Source of the DNA: Paenibacillus xylanilyticus
Lineage (GTDB): Bacteria; Bacillota; Bacilli; Paenibacillales; Paenibacillaceae
NCBI RefSeq assembly: GCF_009664365.1
Contig: NZ_CP044310.1
Coordinates: forward strand, 1,375,001-1,439,000
DNA length: 64,000 bases
Direction of reading: 5' to 3'
Shown one piece after another: positions 57,301 through 64,000 of the stretch. How positions within the stretch are numbered: the stretch's first letter is position 1; each line of letters begins with the position of its first letter. The notes under the pieces were generated by a model that was given only the letters and a program-made list of their open reading frames with translations, did no database searches and was not told the DNA's origin. The position numbers and the translations under genes are program-made.

Positions 57301-60300
57301 ATTATGCTGCAGCTGAACCAACAACAGTGACGGTAACGGATAATCAAACTAAAGACATCTTGACCACAACAACCCAGTATGATGATTATGGCAATATCAC
57401 ATCGCAGACAGATGCTACTGGGAAAACAATGATAGCTACCTACGATATGTCAAGACACTGGTTGACCAGCGTAACGGAATCCGTGGATCAAAGCAATAAA
57501 CAAGTTAGTATCCTGACGTATAATCCACAAGGGGATATCACGCAAATCATAAGCCGCAAAAATAGCAATAGCGGTGATATTATCAATCAAGCCAATTATA
57601 CGTATGATAAGTATGGCAATCTGCTCACGCAGCGATTAGAGAAAGAAGGCCAGGAGAAGGCCGTCACGATTCAATACGATTCGCTTTATCAGCAAGCTTT
57701 CCCAACCGAAACAAGTACCTTTGTAACAGATGTGGACGGTAACAAAAGTACGATAAAGGTATCTTCTTTATATGAAGCGGCAACCGGTAATTTGATCAGC
57801 TCAACCGATGAATCTGGGAGATCAACCGAATATAGATATGATGCCCTTGGACGAACCGTTAAAGTGACTAAAACAGACGGTAGTGTTCTTCGCGCTTCCT
57901 ATGATGATGTCGTGAACCGGATTACAGTCACGGATGAAAATGGTCAGAGACGAGTCACGAAATGGAATGCTCTTGGCCAGCAAATCGAAACCGGATATTA
58001 CCAAGGCGATAACTATGTAATCCTTTCACGGATTGGATACGATCCATACGGACGTCCAACTTGGAGTGAGGATGCTTCGGGGAACCGAACACGCTTAGAG
58101 TATGATGTGTGGAACCGAATTATGTCCACAATAGAGGCTGATGGTTCAACTACAACGGTAAAACACAATGATGCCAACCGGGCTGCAACCATAACGGACG
58201 CAGAAGGGTATATGCAAGTACAAACTTTTGATCCGTGGGGACATGTAGTTCAGATACAAGAAAAAGCACAGCAAGAAAGTGAACTTAGTGTCTTGCAAAA
58301 ATTGACCTATGATCCGATTAGTGGGAAGTTGCTGAAAGAAACGGACGGTAAAGGCCAAGTAACCGCATATGACTATGACATTCAGGGGCAGTTAACGCTT
58401 GTAACAAGCGCAAACGGTGAGCAAACGCGTTATAGCTATGATGTATCAGGCAATCTCGTTACAACAACAGATGCGGCCGGTAATGTTGAACAAAACCGTT
58501 TTGATGAAATGGGGCGCCGTATTCAGACAACCGATAAACAGGGGAATACGACGAAGAGTTATTATAACCCTGATGGTACGTTGGACCGCTTTGTGGACCG
58601 AAATGGTAATACATTTACGTATGCATATGATGTGCTTGGTAACTTGTTGGCAAAGAGCAGCTCTAAAGAAAGCATTCGCTTTACTGTAGATAGAGCGGGT
58701 AAGCGGACAAGTATGATTGATCAAACAGGAACGACAACTTATGCATACTATGAAGCCACCGAACAGTTAAAGCAAATAACCTATCCGGATGGTTTGCAAA
58801 CGACGTTTGAATATGATGTCAACGGTAATCGTACTTCTATGACTGGTCCCTTCGGTATCATTGTATACTACGGATATGATACAATGAACCGCCTTACTTC
58901 TATAGGAACATCAAAAAACAATCCAGATAAACATTACAGTTATTACTTGAACGGTTTAACAAGAGAAGTGACTGCAAAAAACGGAGTTCAAGATCTGAAA
59001 ATGTATCAGGGCTTAGATCTGGTGAGAATAAACCAGGTGAGAAATCAGATGTCGTTGGACAGTTTTACCTATGACTACGATAGTAATAAAAATATCGTAA
59101 CTCGGGTTCAAGGTGATACGATGGACGAGTTCTCGTATGATAAACTTGATCGGATTCTCACATCTACCGTCAATCAAGAAAAGTATACTTATGATCAACA
59201 AGGGAACAGATTGACGTTGTCAAGCGGCTTGAACTTAAATATAGTGGATAGCGATTATACCTATGACATGAGGGATCGTTTGACTACTGTTGAAAAAAAT
59301 GGTGTTCAAGTAAATTATAAGTACAATGGTGATAATTTACTGGTAGAGCGCGTGGAAAACAGTAATGTTACTCGTTATTATTATGATGACAACGCACAGA
59401 TTATTGCGGAAGCTGAAGTTCGTAATGATGTTGCGATACTGAAAGCGAACTACATTCGTGGTACTAGGCTAGAGGCTATTCAGTATGCAGATGGTAGCAA
59501 AGCCTATGTGCAGTTCAACGGACATGGTGATATTACTGAACTGCGAGATGAGCAGGGGATATTGCTGAATCGGTATGAGTACGATGTCTGGGGCAATATT
59601 CTGTTCAAGGAAGAAACAGTTCACAATCCATTCCGCTATTCTGGCGAACTTTGGGATGATACTACGGAATTACAATATTTGAGAGCACGTTGGTATGATC
59701 CAGCATTAGGCCGATTCATAAATGAGGATCCTTACGAAGGAGGGTTAAATGATCCTTTAAGTCTGAATGGATATACCTATGTCGGAAATAATCCGTTAAC
59801 ACGTTGGGACCCAACGGGATATGATTATTCTATTCCGAGTGGCGACAAATTAAGAGAACTTTCGAAAAATAAAGGATATATTGGTCAATTACAATACTTA
59901 TTTAAGAAGGCTATGATAAATCAATTTTCTGGCTATGATGGACTTTTAAATGGTACACAAAAGTCTAATCTTGAATCCCTTAAGAAAGCCTTTAATATGG
60001 GTGGGGCTAGTCTTAATAAAGTAATTGAGCTTCAAGGGCTTGCACTTCGAAATGATGCTTGTAGTTATCTTATTGATGGTTGTAATGGAGGATCAGCTAA
60101 AATTGTCAATCGAAGTACAAGTACTCTCACTATTAGTTATTTGGATAGTGGTGGTAAGACAAGTTTAATAGATGTGTTTAAAGATTCGGAAGGAAATATC
60201 ACTAATGTAAAATTGATTTTAACAGCTAGTATTAACCCTAATAATTGGACGAATGTCGGTGATGTTGATAAATGGCTCAACAGAAATGGTTACTACCCAG

Positions 60301-60485
60301 TATATTCTGGTGATGCTTGGACTGGTGATATGTATAAGTTCCGAGTAGTTAATATGGATGGGGTAAAAGTTGGAGAAGTGCACGTACAACAACCGCAATA
60401 TACACGGAATCCAAAAACGAGAATAGGTACGTTTTTCAAGCACTTTCATTATAATAATGATAATCATCATTATTACGGGGGGTAA
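54345..60485 (+). CDS. Secreted RHS/YD-repeat polymorphic toxin (WapA-like)
   Basis: A 2046-residue exported protein. An N-terminal signal (KLLIKKTLSIILSAILILELIGNILPMITYA) is followed by an acidic Ser/Thr/Glu-rich linker (about 125-230), a region with CPQTKTATVQGK-like strands, then dozens of YD repeats (YDYDIQGQL, YDVSGNLV, YDVLGNLL) that should form the RHS shell. The conserved core end is RYSGELWDDTTELQYLRARWYDPALGRFINEDPYEG, then DPTG, after which about 222 unique residues form the putative toxin tip, ending with a His/Asn-rich stretch. GGAGAGG supports the TTG start. A small downstream frame may encode immunity. The toxin class is not recognised. Confidence 0.85.
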   Translation: MKLLIKKTLSIILSAILILELIGNILPMITYAEEQSLSPEIIQILIDEFDTTEFFIQDYLNKGYKLNEVVAAFYKSRENGISFEEALRAIHPEEVNESASVTSDVYTDLLVENEVPMVSVEANQSGIMQRYETFAVTEEVYTKPAEDPSTSVEDEKELDVTEPDSSEPVDPATETSEEEDESSTEPLQEPSPSTDEERIAETNEYQPKEENVKEPQTTDNTESSVLMKKEAPVIQSLAVSTSVPDPGKHVSEKAPVFDRKSFNEAPYTVGQNGETISTLSGGLILEHTDATLPGRGGMSFSLERQYNSGSAQFYDMDVGYNTYDYPIYQYFVTYNAVKKKIIPLYHVKYTENMWIQWDNNGDGIVDSETAIIETNTLKKGTYTTEAEANEVASHRIVYFTEPQTLFVQKTQYNNQDNFPTSLAYNEGGFIGTLSKYGSSKVVSGQYTPAQTITAPQQTCTNEIAGKYDSKGNWVQTGTESPCPQTKTATVQGKTITLTRTSVTNTKACPSPNKAGANYPCTKSWTAYYNGSVIIPASDTRSYSQAYAGTVEKPGSYSSRRYDPWVNLGNGAKQRRVYNVNEKPWVEIEITEGNVEAATLATDGTGWLEANDMKTFVNSNPGLYYAYDEGYNYYFASNPAAEIRAYQVGNGTDVTYYNKTVPAAIDKRAPLGKGWSWKLPYIEKEKGKSFAVLADGSRYEITGNTLKGIDWEGTTVTQNSSVTVNGETSQQVITSADGLSKQYYTADGRLLQISDSHQNDIQFFYEQNATYQSKLLTQVRDSIGNTIRIDYTSSAVTIKQSERTVIYQKKTQNGVELLDSVIDPLGRKTTYSYKLSDAKFNLLAFSPERAISNPYALLTSVQHQTGAKTFYEYENSPVKRYIGADSLNEAYRVLTRRDQLTYENGNTEDYNRQTVSYTSDLGASFGQKATLGTTIRNGLTETQYTYRKEVHSTETPAAYYLDRTTVSGEGKTQTTNYTYGKTVIGRNYAAAEPTTVTVTDNQTKDILTTTTQYDDYGNITSQTDATGKTMIATYDMSRHWLTSVTESVDQSNKQVSILTYNPQGDITQIISRKNSNSGDIINQANYTYDKYGNLLTQRLEKEGQEKAVTIQYDSLYQQAFPTETSTFVTDVDGNKSTIKVSSLYEAATGNLISSTDESGRSTEYRYDALGRTVKVTKTDGSVLRASYDDVVNRITVTDENGQRRVTKWNALGQQIETGYYQGDNYVILSRIGYDPYGRPTWSEDASGNRTRLEYDVWNRIMSTIEADGSTTTVKHNDANRAATITDAEGYMQVQTFDPWGHVVQIQEKAQQESELSVLQKLTYDPISGKLLKETDGKGQVTAYDYDIQGQLTLVTSANGEQTRYSYDVSGNLVTTTDAAGNVEQNRFDEMGRRIQTTDKQGNTTKSYYNPDGTLDRFVDRNGNTFTYAYDVLGNLLAKSSSKESIRFTVDRAGKRTSMIDQTGTTTYAYYEATEQLKQITYPDGLQTTFEYDVNGNRTSMTGPFGIIVYYGYDTMNRLTSIGTSKNNPDKHYSYYLNGLTREVTAKNGVQDLKMYQGLDLVRINQVRNQMSLDSFTYDYDSNKNIVTRVQGDTMDEFSYDKLDRILTSTVNQEKYTYDQQGNRLTLSSGLNLNIVDSDYTYDMRDRLTTVEKNGVQVNYKYNGDNLLVERVENSNVTRYYYDDNAQIIAEAEVRNDVAILKANYIRGTRLEAIQYADGSKAYVQFNGHGDITELRDEQGILLNRYEYDVWGNILFKEETVHNPFRYSGELWDDTTELQYLRARWYDPALGRFINEDPYEGGLNDPLSLNGYTYVGNNPLTRWDPTGYDYSIPSGDKLRELSKNKGYIGQLQYLFKKAMINQFSGYDGLLNGTQKSNLESLKKAFNMGGASLNKVIELQGLALRNDACSYLIDGCNGGSAKIVNRSTSTLTISYLDSGGKTSLIDVFKDSEGNITNVKLILTASINPNNWTNVGDVDKWLNRNGYYPVYSGDAWTGDMYKFRVVNMDGVKVGEVHVQQPQYTRNPKTRIGTFFKHFHYNNDNHHYYGG

Positions 60486-60490
60486 CAATA

Positions 60491-60952
60491 CTGTTAACAA
60501 TAGAATATTCAATTGCTGTTGATAAGAACATATCAGAGAAAGTTTTTGAGGTTCTTCAATGTTTTCATAATCATGAGTTAGAAATTGCCTTCATTTTTTA
60601 TAATAATACCTATGAACTAAGCAGAAAATTAGGTAGGGATAGGGACCTGGTTTTACAAACCGACAAGCTCTATTTTAACGAGTTGTGTACCAGAACAGGT
60701 AATGTTGACTGTTTTTTAGTTAAGGATTTAAAAGAGATTGACACGATTTTAAAGGAAGAAATGGGATCGGTAAATTGCGTAATTTTTGATAATATATGCG
60801 CTAGCGACACCATTAAATATTCTTTTAGAATCTTTGAAGATTGTGATGATTACTTGTTAAGTATTATAACTTGCGAAACGGTTGACTTCGATAGAATAAA
60901 AAGAGACTTAGCGAAAATAGATGGAATCACTACTCTAGATATTGATATCTGA
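60491..60952 (+). CDS. Putative immunity protein with non-canonical start codon
   Basis: A frame of about 153 codons directly after the RHS stop. Reading from 60491 (CTG) it gives LLTIEYSIAVDKNISEKVFE and continues without stop to 60952, rich in Asp, Glu and Leu and with no membrane segment. The first standard start is a TTG at 60683, in the middle of what looks like one continuous domain. GGGGGG at 60476-60481 stands about nine bases before the CTG, so initiation at CTG (or ATA at 60488), perhaps coupled to RHS termination, is likely. Position suggests immunity to the RHS toxin; no known family is recognised. Confidence 0.5.
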   Translation: MLTIEYSIAVDKNISEKVFEVLQCFHNHELEIAFIFYNNTYELSRKLGRDRDLVLQTDKLYFNELCTRTGNVDCFLVKDLKEIDTILKEEMGSVNCVIFDNICASDTIKYSFRIFEDCDDYLLSIITCETVDFDRIKRDLAKIDGITTLDIDI

Positions 60953-60956
60953 AAGA

Positions 60957-61362
60957 CGGCAGATGTGGTTTATGGTGAAGTGTGCCGAAAACAGTAACGT
61001 TATTAATTATTCCGATGATAACGCACAAATTGTTACGTAAGTTGAACTGTAATGGTGTTGCTACACTTGAAGCGAACCAAATTCGTTGATCTCTACTCGA
61101 GATTTTTCCAATATGAAGATGAAAGTAAAGTCTTTGTGCAGTCCAACGGACAAGGTGATATCACTGAACTGCGAGATGAGCAGAGAATATTGCAGAAATG
61201 GTATGAGTATAATGTCTGAGGCGAAATTTTTGTCCGAGGACAATCCATCCCGGTATGCAGGTGAACTATGAGACGATACTACGGATCTGCAATATTTTGA
61301 GTATGTTGGTATGATCCTCACCCGGTAAATTTTACAATGAGGAAAGATATGAGGGTGAACAG
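60957..61362 (+). pseudogene. Decayed RHS-core fragment
   Basis: DNA homologous to the end of the intact RHS core (about 59330-59740), with frameshifts and stops. Matching pieces include GAAAACAGTAACG against the intact GAAAACAGTAATG, ATCACTGAACTGCGAGATGA against ATTACTGAACTGCGAGATGA, GATACTACGGA, and TGGTATGATCC. It stops where the unique tip would start. It is the relic of a second RHS tip cassette or of a displaced old C-terminus. Confidence 0.85.
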
Positions 61363-61372
61363 ACCACCCTCT

Positions 61373-61424
61373 AAGTTTAAGTTATACATGGGCATAATTA
61401 ATAGCCCGCGTATAACTTAAACTT
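61373..61424. terminator. Strong inverted repeat after the RHS relic, likely terminator
   Basis: AAGTTTAAGTTATAC (61373-61387) and GTATAACTTAAACTT (61410-61424) are perfect complements, with an inner GGGC/GCCC helix. A T-rich run follows about 20 bases later. It may end the RHS/immunity transcript or be a mobile-element relic. Confidence 0.5.
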
Positions 61425-62183
61425 CGAATTTATAATTGGAAATTTTTTTTAATTATCTTAGTTCAATTTAATTGAAAGATATATAAAATATAGGTGTGGG
61501 AATTTTCAACGTAATTCGAGATCGCCGGAAAAGTTTATAGTAAGGGAATGACATAATATAGAAACAAAGTTTCAAAATCAAAATGTTATGAATACCTGTC
61601 TGCTTTTAATATCTCTGCTGTTCTATGGTTCATCTTTGCTACAACTGCAAATTTTAAAGATATGGATTTAGTCTCAACGGTTTATTATTTTATCATGGCG
61701 CGCCATCATTTTTGTTGAATTTATTGACTAGTGCCCCTCTAGAATAAGGATAATTTCCTAGTTAGTATAGGGATATATCAGTTTAATCGTAATCCTTTTG
61801 TGTGCGGCTCAATATCTCCAATATTCTTAACAAAAAGTAAGTAGAGTAGTTGAGTGAGGAGGTTACAACGGATACTACTCAAATTACAGCCTATTAGAAC
61901 TATGAGTGAATAATCGACTATCAAAAAAATAGTCACAGTATCTGAAAAGTATTGCTAAGGATGAAATAAGTTGAAATCCTTAAGAATTGCAATCGGAAAG
62001 TATAAATATTCTTTTTTATACATTTACACATTAAATATCATTTTTTTGAACCAAATGTTTAATTGTGGAAAATATGAAGTGGCATAATAGCTTAATTTGA
62101 ACTTTATTGGCAATGAATTATCTTATTAGATAGATATAGGCTCTCTCTAGATAACATATTCTACACTCAAAGGAATGAGGCAA
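61425..62183. other. AT-rich stretch without convincing gene
   Basis: No intact gene seen in ~760 bases. A ~50-codon open frame around 61565-61720 encodes a hydrophobic stretch (SAVLWFIFATTANF) but lacks a start site, so it may be the relic of a membrane protein gene. The upstream region of the gene at 62184 shows no clear promoter. Confidence 0.4.
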
Positions 62184-63851
62184 ATGATGAAAATCATAAA
62201 ACTGCTAGGTTTATTCGCATTATTATCATATATAGTTCAAGCGAGTACTGTTAGTGCTTTAAATGCTAGTAATAAAATAGAAATTTATGCATACAACCCA
62301 TTCATAGTTGAAAATAGAGGTGGGGCCACGAACTTGCATAAATTTACTGCTATGGAAGAAGGAATGTACACTCTTTTAGTTAACCCTAACTACCCTTTGG
62401 ATGAAGAAAGTTATTCAACCGTCACAATATATCCCGATAGTAGTAGAAAGAATCCTATCGCACAACAGATGGCATACAATAATGAAATTGTTTTCTATAT
62501 GGTCAAAGGAGAGACTGTATATATTGAAATATCGCCTGTCATATCTTCAATTGCATTACTTGGGAAAAATCCGAACTATCAATTACATAATGGCTGGAAT
62601 ATCTTTGAAGGAAATGCGAAGTCAAAAATTATTGAATACACTCCCTCAGAAACGAACGAGTATTTTTTAACATATGGACCATATGGAGGCCTAGGTACAT
62701 TCTCAGGAAACATTGAATTATCCATTTCGTTGAATGAAAACTTTCAAGATATAATACAATCTGGTTCCGAAATAAATCTCACTCTAACAAAAAATACAAA
62801 GTATTATATCAAAATTAAAGACTTGAATAACAGTTATAAATATCTAAGTGGCAGATTAGATTTAAGTACTGACCCTAAGACGGAAGTACTATTTGAAGAA
62901 ATACCAACGGATATCTCCATAAGTAATGGGAAATATAGAGAGTTCAGTTTTATTCCAAGTGAATATGGCATGTATACTTTTTTAACAGATTATTATGGGG
63001 GAATAATAGGAAATAGTCAGATGGATACGGAAATATTACTTTATGATCGCAATCATAAGTTATTAGCAGCAAACTCTGACAAAGTGGATCAGGCAAATGT
63101 TTTTTCAGAAATAAGTACTTCGCTTTCCCCTAAGGAAAAATATTTCCTTAGGGTAGAGGGGTATGGAAAAAGAGCAATGGATGTAAGAGTACTTGTTACT
63201 TATAGCGAAGATGAAATTAATCCTACTCCTCCCAAGCTTATTCTATCAAAGGATGGATGGAGTAAAGAACCTGTTGTTATAAATCTGACGCATGGAAATG
63301 ACACTGGGAGCGGAGTGAGTGTAAGTTATATATCAATTGATGGTGAGAACTCATTCCCATATAGTAGACCAATAACTATCTATAAAGAAGGAGTTACTAA
63401 GGTTAATGCTTCTTCGATGGATTACTGGGGAAACACAAGCGTTTCAGCTACCACAGAAATCATGATTGATTTAACACCTCCTACCGCTCCGAAAATTTTA
63501 GTTGAATCATTAGTTAAGAATAAAACAAGGTTATCCCTTACATCGGGTGATGACCAATTGAGTGGAATCTTACGAAATGAGTACAAAATGGGAATGAATG
63601 GTGATTGGAAAGAGTATAAAGGTACGATTGAAATAAAGAGAGGGTCGGTAGAGGCAATTTACGCTCGTTCAATAGACAAAGCCGGCAATATTAGTAGCAC
63701 TAATAATCTTAAACTTCGATTTCAATATAATTATGAATATGATGAGAATGGGAAGTTGACAGCAATTATAGATGATGATAGCAAAAAGAGTATTTATAAA
63801 TATATTTATGACAAAAATGGGAATTTAATAAGAGTAATTGAAAATTTTTAG
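62184..63851 (+). CDS. Secreted Ig-like-domain protein ending in YD-like repeats
   Basis: A ~555-residue exported protein not recognised as a named family. A signal peptide (KIIKLLGLFALLSYIVQASTVSA) is followed by two beta-rich modules (GMYTLLVNPN, GMYTFLTDYY), resembling pre-peptidase C-terminal or bacterial Ig-like modules, then two OmpL47-like Ig repeats (DTGSGVSVSYISIDGE; DQLSGILRNEYKMGMNGDWKEYKG ... ARSIDKAGN). The end has two YD-like repeats, YEYDENGKLTAIID and YIYDKNGNLIRV, as in RHS proteins. ATG at 62175, 62184 and 62187 are in frame; AAAGGA fits 62184. It follows the RHS relic and may be a surface partner or a rearranged RHS N-terminal part. Confidence 0.7.
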   Translation: MMKIIKLLGLFALLSYIVQASTVSALNASNKIEIYAYNPFIVENRGGATNLHKFTAMEEGMYTLLVNPNYPLDEESYSTVTIYPDSSRKNPIAQQMAYNNEIVFYMVKGETVYIEISPVISSIALLGKNPNYQLHNGWNIFEGNAKSKIIEYTPSETNEYFLTYGPYGGLGTFSGNIELSISLNENFQDIIQSGSEINLTLTKNTKYYIKIKDLNNSYKYLSGRLDLSTDPKTEVLFEEIPTDISISNGKYREFSFIPSEYGMYTFLTDYYGGIIGNSQMDTEILLYDRNHKLLAANSDKVDQANVFSEISTSLSPKEKYFLRVEGYGKRAMDVRVLVTYSEDEINPTPPKLILSKDGWSKEPVVINLTHGNDTGSGVSVSYISIDGENSFPYSRPITIYKEGVTKVNASSMDYWGNTSVSATTEIMIDLTPPTAPKILVESLVKNKTRLSLTSGDDQLSGILRNEYKMGMNGDWKEYKGTIEIKRGSVEAIYARSIDKAGNISSTNNLKLRFQYNYEYDENGKLTAIIDDDSKKSIYKYIYDKNGNLIRVIENF

Positions 63852-63872
63852 ATGTTTTAAATTTTTCTTGAC

Positions 63873-63914
63873 AAAAAGTTAATCTCTCTTTTATAGGAGA
63901 GGCTAACTTTTTTT
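63873..63914 (+). terminator. Terminator after the YD-ended secreted protein gene
   Basis: AAAGTTA (63875-63881) pairs with TAACTTT (63904-63910), with an inner CTCTC/GAGAG helix and a long T run. Confidence 0.88.
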
Positions 63915-64000
63915 AATATTTTATATAATGCTGAGATGGAAATGGTAGTAGGTTCTTTATTTTTTAGTAAAAGGATCTAAATTAACATCCTTTTGATGAG

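Noticed and set aside
60683..60952. An 89-residue gene starting at the TTG at 60683
   Set aside because: No ribosome site before it, and the frame is open and protein-like for 64 further codons upstream; taken as an internal codon.
61086..61271. A 61-codon frame inside the RHS relic
   Set aside because: It is an out-of-frame reading of the decayed RHS core rather than a gene.

Overview
The window looks like chromosomal DNA of an endospore-forming member of the Firmicutes, most likely a Paenibacillus. Evidence: an H-type small acid-soluble spore protein, a GerAB-type germinant permease, a Ku/ligase/polymerase repair set with a sigma-G-like promoter, T-box and CIRCE regulation, AGGAGG-type ribosome sites, and a gene order (tsaE-tsaB-rimI-tsaD ... 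ABC-F, moaC, tatA-tatC, groES-groEL) that follows the ydiB-groEL segment of Bacillus subtilis. The species is inferred, not shown.

Layout. 1-8.9 kb: end of an LCP cell-wall enzyme, a VanZ-like protein, a small two-component ABC exporter, an AI-2E family permease, a GntR/DUF1648 pair and a secreted alpha/beta hydrolase. 9-13.4 kb: a CNNM/CorC-type membrane protein, cardiolipin synthase and a YitT-family protein behind an untranslated leader. 13.5-19.5 kb: a mostly leftward block with separate LigD polymerase and ligase genes, a GerAB permease, a VOC dioxygenase and Ku, then rightward spore genes. 19.6-25.2 kb: t6A genes and rimI, then leuA behind two tandem leucine T-boxes. 25.3-25.5 kb: a DnaA-box cluster. 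25.64-26.91 kb: a complete IS3-family element with a 3-bp target duplication, inserted in the loop of a terminator. 27-34.6 kb: ABC-F ATPase, folate and molybdenum-cofactor genes, tatA-tatC and CIRCE-controlled groES-groEL.

Accessory regions. 34.8-38.1 kb is an AT-rich insert holding a cytosine-5 DNA methyltransferase and an ATPase-TOPRIM (OLD-like) protein, a candidate defence pair. 38.3-42.1 kb holds regulators, small or surface proteins and two copies of an apparently undescribed ~110-nt structured element ending in a terminator. 42.1-48.1 kb holds rhaD and a beta-glucoside system (GH1 enzyme, LicT-type antiterminator, PTS EIIBCA) in which each of three transcription units has its own RAT/terminator leader. 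48.4-54.1 kb: a KimA-like potassium importer and a UgpA-UgpE-UgpB-like transporter lacking its own ATPase. 54.3-64 kb is a polymorphic-toxin locus: a 2046-residue RHS/YD-repeat protein with a unique C-terminal domain, a downstream immunity-like frame that seems to need a non-canonical start codon, a decayed RHS-core relic, and a secreted protein ending in YD-like repeats.

All functions are read from sequence by eye and memory of families; no searches or folding programs were run. Starts were chosen from visible ribosome binding sites where these were decisive.
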